This document shows, one piece after another, positions 19,769 to 30,485 of a DNA stretch of 41,063 bases. The notes beneath the pieces are model-generated. The model was not told where the DNA came from, ran no database searches, and worked only from the letters and a program-made list of their open reading frames with translations. The stretch lies in the NCBI GenBank assembly GCA_003427395.1, contig BFEA01000034.1, forward strand, positions 1,522,425 through 1,563,487. Direction: 5' to 3'. Positions within the stretch are counted from its first letter, which is position 1; each line of letters begins with the position of its first letter. The stretch is from Chara braunii. Lineage: Eukaryota; Streptophyta; Charophyceae; Charales; Characeae. Position numbers and translations under genes: made by a program.

Positions 19769-21666
19769 TGTTGGGACCACATGAGACTCATTGTTGGGAA
19801 CACCCTCCTGGAAGGTTATCTCACTTGAGTCTTTCAGTGGATGTCACTTTCGCTCATACGAGCACTTGGAGGGTGAGGTGGCCGTCGTTCAGTGGAATGA
19901 CCACGAGTTGTGAAGTTGTGCGCTGCATATTTCCAGCCTCAATGGCGATCGTCTTCTCAACTTTGACTGAAATATTTCTTGGCTTTCTTGAGTGAGCCGT
20001 CTTCAACTTCACTCAAGGTCAGTCAGTTGAATGACTCAGATTTCCCTTCACACCTGTGTGAACCCGCACTTTGCTTGACCTTGTCGTTTTGAATGTTCAA
20101 AAGAAAAGGCAGAGGAAAGTTAAGTGAGTCATGCATGTGAATAAAAAAGTCTGACTTGAATATGAAATTGTACTGTTTTCTTTTGACCTTGTTTTCTTTG
20201 CATATTGCGAATGTAGGTAGACGGATGCTTGCTATGGAGATTGACTTTGTCTGTTGGAGAAAAGGAAAAGGGTTGTTCTCTCTATCTTTCACCTGCCTGT
20301 ATGATGAAGTACTTGAATTTTGGAATGAATAATTTCAACGGGTACTTGAAATAAAACTTGTGAATATAATGAGGATGCGATCAATTGGACTTAGTTTTCC
20401 CAACATTGACGCATTCTATCCCAAATGATTTTATCTACCGGTACCTGTCAAAATAATTCTCATTCTCTCTTTCATTCGATTTCTTTTCGTGTAAGTTACC
20501 CTGAACTGAGGACAAATGAGAGTAGTTGAAGGTAACTTGCAGTGAACACATTCTTTTTCTTTGGGAAGCATCCAAGGCGGAGGTTCGTATGCTTTCGGAG
20601 CCGACCCTGTTATCGATTTGGAGTGGATCCGATTCGTCGGGGGTGGTACTGTGCCGATTCGGTGGTGACGGTCCAACCTCTGAGATCTGAGTCTTCAAGC
20701 TCAGGCGAGGGGAAGGAGTATCCACAGACCGCTTCCTAGAGGAGAGGCATGCAACACTTCAAGCCATGTACCTGATTGAGAATCATCCGCGAAGCAACCT
20801 GTCATCCAGGAAGATTGAGAATGTACGGAGACAGGCGTATGCATGTTTAATCATAGGTCGGCGTTAGCTGAAATGAATAACTTTGGCAGCGCGTCTCATC
20901 AGATCAAAACTAAGGCAGTCTGACCACCTAGTCGGCTGCGTCAAAATTATTACCGATAGTCAACTTCTCGTTGGCGATTGTATGATTGTTTTTGTGGAAT
21001 TCGACCCGGGGTGGTCAAATTGTTTTTGATATCGTGTTGTTGGATGTACCATGTGATGATTCTGATTCTTTCAGTCATCATTTCAGATTGGGCATGTTCC
21101 TGTCGACTACGGTCGACTCTCTTTTGGTGAAATTATGTGTGTTTGTTATAACTTTCTTTTGATTGTGTGTCTAAGGGACTACGATTAATTTTGTGGTTTC
21201 ACGCTTGGTTGAGACCGTCTTAGTCGAGCGGCGTACGCTTCGTACTTAGGAGATCAGCGCCCTAAGGAATGAACGACGTTCGAGTCCACTTGGCGTTAAC
21301 CAACGTATCTATACTACGGCGAACGAGCAAACGCCCTCGGCTGACCTACCTCGGCAATTGCATCTAAAAGCTTTCGCACGTGGGTCGGTAGCTCGGTAGG
21401 GAGACGCCCCTAAGGGTGGTGACAGCCCCTTAGGGAAGGTAGCTTATGCCCCGCGGGAACCTATCCTGTCGTAGGGGACCGCGGGATGTATTGCTGGCNC
21501 ACCCGGCCAGAGCGGCGAAGGAGCGATGCAACCGCGTCCGTCTCGGCGGTTCGCCGGATGCTTAGCGTCGTTGCCGAGTTGTCTCTCGATCTTGATTTTT
21601 TTGTTTTACTCTTGTGTGACATGACCCGGAGGGTCCTCGTTCGCGCGAGGGCCGATGCGCTCGACA
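19769..21666 (+). mobile_element. 5' LTR of a decayed retrotransposon (about 1.9 kb)
   Basis: Begins TGTTGGGACC and ends CTCGACA, giving the TG...CA ends expected of an LTR. It is followed after two bases by a tRNA-Asp-type primer binding site and then gag-like sequence. An inverted copy of the same length class lies at 25520-27409, which confirms both ends independently. The 3' part holds a tRNA-like module (box A-like TAGTCGAGCGG near 21222, box B-like GTTCGAGTCC near 21270). No matching direct 3' LTR is found downstream. One base is undetermined at 21499. Confidence 0.65.
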
Positions 21667-21668
21667 GG

Positions 21669-21686
21669 TGGCGCCGTTGCTGGGGA
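21669..21686 (+). promoter_or_regulatory. Primer binding site complementary to tRNA-Asp
   Basis: TGGCGCCGTTGCTGGGGA starts two bases after the LTR end. It differs at one position from TGGCGCCGTTGCCGGGG, the complement of the plant tRNA-Asp 3' end used by several Ty3/gypsy lineages to prime reverse transcription. Confidence 0.75.
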
Positions 21687-21858
21687 TAACGACAACCTAC
21701 TGTTGTCCCTGGTAGAATGACACTCAGGTGTTTTGTTATGTTATTTTGATATTTGTTTTTCGAAAACAGGCATGATTGATGTTTGATAGACCCTGCGAAT
21801 CATTCCGGCTTCTTACCTTTATGCCTTATCGCTTGCAGGTTAATCTTCTCATAGCAAG

Positions 21859-22663
21859 ATGGCGGAAGGTAGCAGGCTGAATGACGATCTTTGGGACAAG
21901 ATGGGGGAGTTCATTGAAACGCTTGGGGAAAAGATCAGAAGAGCAGCTATTGCTCCAAAGATTGATGTTCCGATTTTTGATGGAGATAATGTCATGGAAT
22001 TTCTTTTAACGTTTAAGCAATTGGCTGCCACTCATGATTGGAGCGAGCAAACAATGTTGAAAAGGGTGATGTCATAGATACATATAGCCTTGTGTGATGA
22101 CGTAGCAAAGTTGGTCTTTGAAGTTAAAAGTTAAAAAAACTTCGAGAGATTGATGATTGCTAAGTTTTATGAGTCACCCGGAGTCCGAGATAGAAAAGGG
22201 AAGAGAAAGTAGAGAGATTTCAGTAGTGATGGCGGTAGCGAGCGTAATCAGTTAAAACATCATCATAAGCTTACTAAGGCTGAAAGGGTTGCACGTAACT
22301 TGGTTCAAGGGGGTCAAGGAACGAGTCGTCGAGACAGGGAAATTGAAAGATGTTCCGACCGCGTTGGATATTAAGTCACCTACTCGTATACAAGGCAAAC
22401 AATTAAGTAAGAAAGAAAGGAGGAGGCATACTTTAGCTTACTATAAGTCTTTGAAAAATATTTATTGTGCTCTAAGTGGTCATAGTATAAAATTTTGCAG
22501 ACGTTTTCAATTGGATGTGGAAAAATGTATTGTTAATAGAAATGAGAAGGGGATATGGATTGACTGGACGAACTCTCCGATCATCTTGGTTGAAGGGGAT
22601 AAGAGGAGTATTACAGATGTAATAGTTGACCGAATGTGGAGTAGGATTAAGGAATCAAATTAG
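21859..22663 (+). pseudogene. Decayed gag, first copy
   Basis: The ATG at 21859 opens a 72-codon frame with KIDVPIFDGDNVMEFLLTFK and a following TMLKRVM. This is the opening of the capsid-like domain of Ty3/gypsy Gag (PIFDGDN...F), which packages element RNA. A stop at about 22075 and later stops break it. A second frame at 22289-22663 contains YCALSGHSIKFC, a zinc-knuckle remnant lacking the first cysteine, and a region typical of sequence C-terminal to that knuckle. Both parts lie directly downstream of the LTR and primer site. It is not functional as it stands. Confidence 0.6.
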
Positions 22664-22726
22664 ATTATATAAACTATTATAGAGTTAGATTGACGTTCCA
22701 CCTGATTTTTGTTATGGTCAGGAGAA

Positions 22727-23709
22727 ATGGAAGCACCAAGTGGAAGCGAAGGTGGTCACCAAGATAAAGATACATCGAATCTTCAAAGGATAGTTCATCT
22801 CCTAGAGCAGAGAGATACGGAAAGAAAAAACTTGTCAAAAATAAAAATTCTTCTTTTCGATGGCAACTTTGTTTCCACATTTTTGGATAAATTTGAGCAA
22901 CTTGCATCCATTAATAACTGGGATGATCATAAAATATTACGAATGGTTATGAGATATGTGGAAAAAGATATTGTGGATGTAGTCCAGAAAATAGCCGAAG
23001 CATCAACATGGGCGGATTTTCGAGATGCCATGTTAGAGAAGTTTTGGCTTGGGGATAAATAGACTACATTAGAGGATTTGAAGAATATCAAACGGGATGT
23101 GTATGTAGTAGAAGAGAAATTTCTTCTTGATTATGAACGGAACGCTCGTCGGATACACAGCTTAACGGATAAACACAAATGTCTTACTTTCCTCGTAAAA
23201 TTTCTCTGAGGCAGAGCAGCAGAAGCTTATCCGTGGGGTAAACGACAAATCAGATTGGGCAAGGATCCGTTCAAATTTTAGGAATGGAAACTTGATCAAG
23301 TCCTTCGCTTGCAACTTCGCTTGCTACAGTCTGAGGGGGAATGCCGGGATAATAAAAGGGAGAGGGATTCAACCCTCATCTCAATGCTCTCAGAAGTAAA
23401 ATGAATAATGAAATAAATTCAGAAAGACATATGTCATGAGCATCAGTGAGAAAAGCAAAGAAGCAAACAACTAATGATGGATTGACATGATCTAAGTAGA
23501 AAGAGTAAGAAAGTTTGTTCAAATGATGTCTCAACGCCAGCTGCTCAGGAAAATGAGTCCTCCATGTTAGAGTTTCGAGGTCGACAAGGGCAGCGTGTGA
23601 GGAGAGGGAGAGAGTATTGGAAGAACATTATGTGTAAAAGTTGCGGTAGAGTCGGACATACTCCAGTTATGTGTAAGGGGTCGAAAGTCGATGAAAAACA
23701 AGTCGTTTA
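22727..23709 (+). pseudogene. Decayed gag, second copy with CCHC zinc knuckle
   Basis: A second gag-like region starts MEAPSGSEGG and has KIKILLFDGNFVSTFLDKFE and RMVMRYVEKDIVDVVQKIAE in the same order as the first copy, then stops at about 23060. Reading on in the same frame gives further gag-like sequence (TLEDLKNIKRDVYVVEEKF) interrupted by stops. It ends with CKSCGRVGHTPVMC near 23637-23678, a canonical CX2CX4HX4C nucleocapsid knuckle. The first and second copies are paralogous, not simple duplicates. No protease, reverse transcriptase or integrase follows before 25 kb, so the element was non-autonomous or has lost pol. Confidence 0.65.
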
Positions 23710-24185
23710 ATTTATGATTCGATTATTTTTACCGAATTTTGGAATTCTGTGTGGGATCATGATTTTTTTTTAACCTCTCATAAAAAGATTTTAGGTGAGA
23801 CCAAAGTTTTGTATTATTTATTGGTGTATTTGCCATCATGGACAAGTGCAAGAATACGTGATCTTTTCTTTAGATCAACCTGACTCTTGGCTGGGATGGT
23901 GATGTGCTTGCCTTATGGATGTGATAATTATAAAAATATGTGTGTTATATATAGGCGGTGGGGTTGTCCTACTCTATTAGGTAGCCGATTGATGGGGTCG
24001 CAACATCGGAATCGGAGGGAATGTGGTGAGGCTCGAATCTCAAGCGGGGCTTGATGTCGAGATATTATCCCTTGAAGAGGATTACACCACTCCTCGGCGC
24101 ATATCACAGAAAGATCGATAACATCTGACATGATATAAACTATAGTAAGTTCACTGTAATAATTTCATGGTGTAACTCATACCAA
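23710..24185. other. Internal region of LTR element without recognised coding
   Basis: No pol domain is seen. A weak box B-like word (GGCTCGAATCTC near 24029) follows a TAGCCGATT word near 23981, but the pair is not convincing as a tRNA. Confidence 0.35.
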
Positions 24186-24189
24186 TAGG

Positions 24190-24680
24190 GGAACTCGATT
24201 GTGACAGGGCAACCTGTCATAAATTGTATTCTCCTTCATTTCAGTCATTGAATGAAAAATAGAGGAGTTCGTCTGCGGCAGGGGAACCTGTCTTGATCAG
24301 AATTCTCCTCCGATCTTTGAGGGGTATGTCTGCCGCAGAGCAATCTATCTCGATTAAATTTCCTTTCAAAGATTAATTGAGAGTAGTTCGTCTGCGGCAG
24401 GAAAACCTATCTTGATCAGCGTTGTGTTCTCAACTTGAGGTAGAGAGGAACTTGTCTGCGGCAGGGAAACCTGTCTTGATCGACATTTTCTTCTGAGAAA
24501 GAGAAAAGTTCATTTGCGGCGGGATAACCGTCTTGATCAGTGTTCTCTTCTAAAATAAAGGAGTTCATCTGCGATAGTGAAATCTTTCTTGATCGATGTT
24601 CTCCTTTATCCTTTGTTCTTTGTCCTTTGTCCTTTGTAACAGTATGCCAGCGAGAGGGAGACCTGTCTTGATCATTGCGC
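24190..24680 (+). repeat. Eight-unit array of about 60 bp, most units with a GNRA-type mini-hairpin
   Basis: Units share GGAGTTCGTCTGCGGC, a small hairpin and TCTTGATC. The hairpins are GACAGG-GCAA-CCTGTC (24203-24218), CAGG-GGAA-CCTG (24279-24290), AGA-GCAA-TCT (24337-24346), AGG-AAAA-CCT (24399-24408), CAGG-GAAA-CCTG (24462-24473) and AGG-GAGA-CCT (24655-24664). Two more units near 24520 and 24575 are degraded. Spacing of adjacent units is mostly 55-75 bp. Confidence 0.7.
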
Positions 24681-24837
24681 TCTTCAAGGACTTATATAAT
24701 AAAAAAAAAGGTTTGCGGAATGAATTATTACCTAGCTGATATGTGATATTGAGTAATAAGTATGTATATATATATACATACATATATATATTTGTTTATT
24801 CAAACTTTCTGTGAACGACTCCAGGAGGTTGATACAT

Positions 24838-24899
24838 TCGAAAGACCCGTCAGGGGGGTTAATCCTGACTCGAAAGACCTATCAGGGGGTTAATCCTGC
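24838..24899. repeat. Two tandem 30-bp repeats
   Basis: TCGAAAGACC, YRTCAGGGGG and TTAATCCTG occur twice (24838-24868 and 24870-24899), differing by a few bases. The polypurine-like CAGGGGGG could be a remnant of a polypurine tract, but no LTR follows. Confidence 0.6.
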
Positions 24900-25109
24900 T
24901 TTTTTTGGGATAAATGATAGTATCAACTGAATGGATGTAGCTTGAAACTAGTCGGAGGGCTTCCGGTACTATTCTAAGAAATAAAAATTTATTGAGTGGT
25001 TGTCAATGGAAGAAGGCTTGAACTTAAATTTAAGCGAATTGTAAAATTGTTGTGTATTGTAATAATTTCGTAAGAACCCCGACTTCTATTTTGATGGTGA
25101 ACGACGGGA

Positions 25110-25519
25110 ACGTCGGACGTCATCCGACTTCTGCGTTGAATTGAAAGACTTGATGAGACCGACGTTTGTCAAAATTTTATTCAGACACTGACCTATGACT
25201 GACAGACTAAAAATTTTCGAATGTTAGTTCGAACGTGTGTGGTGTCTAGGAGTAACGGATGTGAATGGTAATGCTTCGCTTTTGTCGAAGCCGCCGGAAA
25301 ATGCGGACATGGAAACGGAAAACTAGACCTATTCTACCTAGCAGCCGCGCGATTTAGGGCCTGAATGGGCTAAAAAGGGGGATGCCCCAGGTATAGGACC
25401 GCGACGTAGAAGGAATGGGGAATTTTTTTTGTTTGGGCCGCGGAGGTTGACATCGAGCCACGGGGCTGATAGGCCGATGCCACGCGGCTTGCCAACGGGG
25501 TAAGGCCTGCCGGCAAGGC
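25110..25519 (+). mobile_element. Hammerhead element, 5' fragment
   Basis: Closely matches 9045-9461, including CGTCGGACGTC, the TTATTCAGACACTGACC block and the GCCACGCGG...GGGGTAAGGCCTGCC end. It is cut off at 25520 by an inverted LTR. The terminal hairpin seen at 9008 is not present. Confidence 0.7.
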
Positions 25520-27409
25520 TGTCGAGTGCATCGGCCCTCGCGTGAACGAGGGCCCTCCCGGCCATGTCACGCAGGAGTAAAACAAAACAGAATCAGAGAC
25601 AACTTAGGACGATGCATAAATAATCCCGTAAGCCGCCGAGACAGTGCGCGGTCGCATCGTCCCTCGCCGCGCTGACCGGGTGCGCCAGCAGTACATCCCG
25701 CGGTCCCCTATGACAGGATAGGTCCCCGCGGGGCATATGCTACCTTCCCTAAGGGGCTGTCACCACCCTTAGGGGCGTATCCCTACCGAGCTACCGACCC
25801 ACGTAGGAAAGTTTTTAGATGCAATTGCAGAGGTAGGTCAGCCGAGGGTGTTTGCTCGTTCGCTGTAGTATAGATACGCTTGGTTAACGCAAAGTGGACC
25901 CGAACGTCGTTCGTTCCTAGGGCGCTGATCTCCTAAGTACGAAGCGAATGTCGGTCGACTAGGATGGTCTCAACCAAGCGCGAAACCCTACATTTAATCC
26001 TAGTCCCTTAAACACGAAGTCAAACGAAAGTTAAAACATCTACAAATAGTTATATCGAAACAAATCGACCGTGGTCGATAGGAACATGCCCAATCTGAAA
26101 TGATAACTGAAAAATCAGAATCATCATATAGTACGTCCAACAACACAATATCAAAAACAATCCGACCACCCCGGGTCGAATTCCACAAAACAATCATACA
26201 GTCGCCAACGAGAAGTTGACTACCAATAATAACTTTGATGCAGCCGACAAGGTAGTCGGACTGCCTTAGTTTTGACTTGATGAGATACGCTGCCAAAGTT
26301 ACTCATTCCACCTGAAGTCGATCTATGATTAAACACACATACGCTTGTCTTCATACATTCTCAATCTTCCTGATGACAGGTTGCTTCGCGGATGATTCTT
26401 GATCAGGGGCATTGCTTGACGTGTTGCATGCCTCTTCCTCTAGGAAGTGGTCTGTGGATACTCCTTCCCCTCGCCTGAGCCCGAAGACCCAGATCTCAGA
26501 GGTTGGACCGTCACCACCGAGTCGGCAAAGTACCACCCCCGACAAGTCGGGTCCACTCCAAGTCGATGACAGGGCCAACTCCGAAAACATACGAACCCCC
26601 GCCTTGGATGCTTCTAAGAGAAAAGAGAATGCATTCTCCGCAAGTAGTTTCAATTATTCTCATCCCTTCTCGGTTCATGGTAACTCAGACGTAAAGAAAT
26701 TAAATGAGATAGAGAATGCGAATCACTTTGACAGATATAGATGTAGAAGGTCATTCCGGATAAAATGTGTAAGTCCTGGGAAAATGCGAAGTCCAATTCA
26801 CTGCTTTTTCTTTTTATTCACTAGTTTTCTTTCATGGCTCCCGTTGAAATTACTCATTTCAGAATTCAAGTACACTTGTCATGCAGACAGGTGGAAGATA
26901 GAAACATGACAATCCTTTTCTCCATCCCAAGTAGGCTAAGTTAATCTCCATAGCAAGCATCCTTCTACCCACCTGCACAATATGCAAAAACAAAGTTCGA
27001 AAGAAAACAGTACGACCCCATACTCAAGTCAGACTTTTTCATTCTCATGCATAATCCACACAACTTTCCTCTGTCTCTTCTTTTGAACATTCAAAATGAC
27101 AAGGTCAAGCAAAGTGTGGGTTCACACGGGTGTGAAGGGAAATCTGAGTCATTCAACTGACCTTGAGTGAAGTTTGATCCGGCTCACTCAAGAAAGTCGA
27201 GTAGTATTTCAGTCAAAGTTTAGGAGACGATTGTCGTTAAAGCCTGCAATTTGCAACTCACAACTCCACGACTCGTGGTCGTTCCACTGGATGACGGCCA
27301 CCTTACTCTCCAAGTACTAAAATGAGTGAAAGTCACATCCACTGAAAACTCAAGTGAGATAACCCTTCAGGAGGGTGTTTCCAACAATGAGTCCCACGTG
27401 GTCCCAACA
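25520..27409 (-). mobile_element. Inverted LTR copy (about 1.9 kb)
   Basis: On the minus strand it begins TGTTGGGACCACG and ends GCACTCGACA. It is colinear with 19769-21666 over the whole length, with many substitutions and small indels. Flanking pentamers (AAGGC and GTCCC) do not match, so there is no simple solo-LTR insertion signature; recombination or rearrangement is likely. Frames on the plus strand inside it are antisense to the LTR. Confidence 0.7.
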
Positions 27410-28771
27410 GTCCCACTCTCAAATCCCGCTTGCGCTGCGTGCCACAAAAAAATAAAGGTGCCCCTGGTTGAAACTGCATGTGCCGCGAGCCCGATAATTA
27501 CTGTCGCCGCATACAACCGTTCTGCACTTCCTGCATGACGTTGACCCACTCACCACTGCCGCACAGTCCCAAACGTGCACCGACGTTGGCCCAACCTCTA
27601 GGCCACACTGAAATTCACCTTAACAGCCGCGCACCACAAAAAAATATACGGACCATTGCTTGCTGCGTCGTCAACGGTACTATGACGCCGTGCGGCATCA
27701 CCGCCTAATCACAGATCAAAACAAAAAACCGGCTCCACCCCGCTGCAAAATTCCGGCAGCGCTTCCGCAACACTGGCAAAATTACTCTGCCGCCGCCGTG
27801 CAAAACGGGCAGAGCCTCCCCTGCAGCGTTTGTCGAAGATCTGCCATTGCCCAGCAAATGGGCAGAGTCTCCCCTGTACCGCAGCAAAAACAGCTGCCGC
27901 AGCCCACTGTGCAGGCAACACCTTCCCTGCACTTCACCAAAAGAAGCGGCGGCTATGGCAGCCTCCCTTCTCCTCCTCCAGCAATGTCCCCCTTCAACCT
28001 GCAGACCTCCACTCTCCACCTCAGCACCTCCACCGACAGCACCGCCCCTCTCCAGCAACATGCAGCAGCCAACCAGCATTCACTCAAGTGAATGCCCCAA
28101 CAGCACTGCCACAAGTGTGATGCTGCTGGGTGGAGTGCTGACTTTTATAGCCAGCAGATGGTTGTGGGCAGCTGCTTTGCCCACAGCCAGGCAAAATTCG
28201 TCAGTGCTCCTGGCCCTTGATCGAAATCAATGGCCAGGAGCCATGTGCCTTAGTTTCCCCTAGGGGAACCAGGGCCATCAGTTCCCAAGAGCACCTGGCC
28301 GCTTCCCAGGCCAGGTGCCACTCGAAATGGCTGTATGCAGCCATTTCATAATTGCCTGTTCAACTGAACAGGCACTGTCCCATCAGCCCCTAAAACCTTC
28401 TAGGGGCTGCACCCGTCCTTCGGCCGCGGCCACATTCGTGGCCGTTATATTTTTCCTTTCTTTCCTTTCTCACTTTTCTTTCTCGCCCCCCCCCTTTTTT
28501 TTTTTCTTACTCCCCCTCGTTTTCTTTGTGAGGGGGCAACTCGCCATTCGAAACGAACGGCTGCCCCCCCAAGTCATTTCACAGAGTCGAACTAGAGTCA
28601 AGCTCCATAGGGGTTTGTTTTCCCCCAGCCTGCGACCGTATCTGGGCCGCATAGGCGCCCGATACAGGCGCACGGCCCATGGCCCTTCTCTCCCTCTCCC
28701 TCTCTCTCTCTCTCTCTCGAACGTAGCCGCCTTGGGCGACAGATTCATCCAATTTTGTCCATCCGTGGATG

Positions 28772-29256
28772 GACTGTCGAGGCTCAGGGCCTGATCCCAC
28801 TACTACACCACAACCCAGTTACACTGTAGTTTGCGGATCCCACCACTTTCCGACTTCGTCGCAGCCGCCCAAATATTTTGCCATACTTCCGTTTGTATGT
28901 GTCGTGGCAGCACCTCCGCGATGGTGCAAGCGTAGTTGCTACAAATTGTGTGTAGGCCGTGAGGGCATCTCTGCAGCGAAAAAAAGGGAGCAATTTTTTT
29001 TTTTTTTTTTTTTTTTTTGTCTTTCGTCCGTTTGCAGCATTTCGATTGGCTGCCCTCCGCAACAGCCCACAAAGAACCGCCGCGGGTTCAGGAAAAGCAC
29101 CGAAGAAGTCGCCCTGGTGGGATCCAGTTTTTCTTTTTCGTCCCGCCACGGCCGCTGACATCTTTGTAGTGCTTTTTAGCGACTACAGCCGTAGTGTAGT
29201 GGTGGGATCAGACCTTCAACCTCCTGATGAGTCGGTGCGAGTCCGATGAAACAGTC
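28772..29256 (+). ncRNA. Hammerhead ribozyme split by a MITE
   Basis: The 5' part GACTG, UC and stem I GAGG lies at 28772-28782. The 3' part CCTC, CTGATGA, stem II GTCGG / TGCGAGT / CCGAT, GAAA and CAGTC lies at 29220-29256. Ignoring the insert and one TCA, all core bases and three stems are present, with a G-U pair at the base of stem II. The interruption falls in the loop of stem I. As it stands the two halves are about 430 nt apart. Confidence 0.75.
28787..29215. mobile_element. 429-bp MITE with 3-bp TCA target duplication
   Basis: The left end GGGCCTGATCCCACTACTAC and the inverted right end AGGTCTGATCCCACCACTAC differ at three positions. The trinucleotide TCA flanks both sides (28784-28786 and 29216-29218). 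A 3-bp duplication and GGGCC-type ends suggest a PIF/Harbinger-like MITE. It contains a long T-run (28996-29019) and no coding sequence. Confidence 0.75.
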
Positions 29257-29900
29257 TGGCACAGTTGCACCCGTTCGTTTAAAACGAATGGGTGCTCTGG
29301 CAAAAAAAAATTTAAAAAAAAAATCTAAGCGAAAAAAAAAAAAAAAAAAAAGGAAAAATCTAAAAANGTTCGTTATCAGACTTCCGCTGCATAAATGCTC
29401 ATCCTATATTGGTTGATCTTTGGTTCTGCCCATACTCATTGAAGTATGTAACATTAGTGCACCGAGAAGATCATAAAAGGGAAAGAAAAGAAAAATCTAA
29501 ATAAAATCTAAAAACAAAGAAAAAGATGAAAATCTAAAAAGAATCTAAAACGAAATCTAGAAGGAGAAAGAAAAGAAGAAGAGAAAAAAAAGTAAAAAAA
29601 ACGAACTCACCTCGTGGATGAACAGTCGCCCGTTTAAACGGGCGCTTACAACCTTTCATGGGGACTCTAAGTCCCATCAGTTGTAATTGCGCCACCTGGC
29701 GCTGTGTTTTTAACTTGTTCTTTTTTCTTTCTTTCTTTTTTCTTCTTTTCTGTTGCCTTAGGCCAACGGCCTGTCACTTCAGCCACGAGCTGTCACATCC
29801 TGGCCCAAGTGGCAAAACAAGCAGAACAAAAACAAGAAAACCAACAAAAAAACAAAAGGAAAGGGCACGACTTACCTCGTGGTGCAACAATCTCTGCAGA

Positions 29901-29936
29901 GCCCGTATCTGGGTGCATATGCGCCCAGATGCGGGC
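29901..29936. repeat. 36-bp near-perfect palindrome
   Basis: GCCCGTATCTGGGTGCAT is followed at once by its near reverse complement, with two T-G pairs as the only departures. It is directly followed by GGTAAGT. Confidence 0.8.
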
Positions 29937-30122
29937 AGGTAAGTTTTTTCTCCCCTTTTTTCTCCCCTTTTTTCTTTTTTCTTTTTTTCTCCCCATAAAA
30001 TTTAAAAAAAAACTCAAACTTTCTCGATCTATGCGTGTCATCTTTGCACAGCGTAAATCAGCCGCGTGATCCTGAGATCGCACGACCGAGATCGGCCCCG
30101 TCATCGGGCATCAGCTCCAAAA

Positions 30123-30212
30123 GGAGCTTTGCCCAGTAGGGCCAGCATACCAAGTTCGATCCCAGTATCTACTGGGTATAAGTCATGCATGGTAACCTAC
30201 TGGGCTAGCTCC
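30123..30212 (-). ncRNA. tRNA-like hairpin, copy in inverted element
   Basis: On the minus strand box A TAGCCCAGTAGG and box B-like GGATCGAACTT lie at the same spacing as at 9650/9695. GGAGC...GCTCC and CCCAGTAGG...CCTACTGGG close the structure. Compared with the 9.6-kb copy the closing helix has changed on both strands, keeping pairing. Confidence 0.5.
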
Positions 30213-30391
30213 TATCACAATAGTGATATGAGCAACTCTTCTATAAGAAGAGCTTCGCCCTGTCCCTGTCCGCCATGTCGGGGCTTTGCAGGCCCCGCCA
30301 GCCTATGGCCTCCCAGGCCCATCCCGTCTGCCTGTGGCCCTGCAGGCCCTGCCTGCCTGCCTTCCTATGACCTTGCAGACCCTGCCGGCCG

Positions 30392-30485
30392 GTGAAAATG
30401 CCTCCAGAGATAGAGGGAGTGGTCGCTAAATACCCGGATCTATTTGAAGAGCCAAAAAAGGTTGTTGAGAGGGAGGTCGTCCATG
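30392..30485 (+). pseudogene. Ty3/gypsy-type pol fragment (protease-RT linker)
   Basis: The frame MPPEIEGVVAKYPDLFEEPK followed by KVVEREVVH matches the conserved segment just before reverse transcriptase in gypsy-like polyproteins (KYPDLFEEP...R.V.H). It runs directly into the assembly gap. Whether it joins an element in the gap cannot be seen. Confidence 0.65.

Larger units (their letters stand above)
27410..30390 (-). mobile_element. Hammerhead element, copy B, inverted
   Basis: Colinear in reverse with 12064 back to about 9430. It shows the CTTTATTTT end (about 27460), tandem GGCAGCGC repeats (about 27740-27900), the GCAGCCCCTAGAAG-type block near 28390, CT tracts near 28700, the hammerhead, the hairpin at 29627, the tRNA-like module and the GC-rich tandem repeats to 30390. 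It differs by substitutions, deletions and a 429-bp MITE. One base is undetermined at 29367. Poly-T/A runs near 28996 and 29310-29350 are low-complexity. Confidence 0.65.

Noticed and set aside
27660-28263. Several overlapping frames rich in A, P, Q and S
   Set aside because: They cover inverted GGCAGC-type tandem repeats; stop-free in many frames because of composition.
29368-29410. Another hammerhead fragment (CGTTATCAGACTTCC...CTCATC)
   Set aside because: Only short words match and the core GAAA/CTGATGA cannot be aligned; it also follows an undetermined base.
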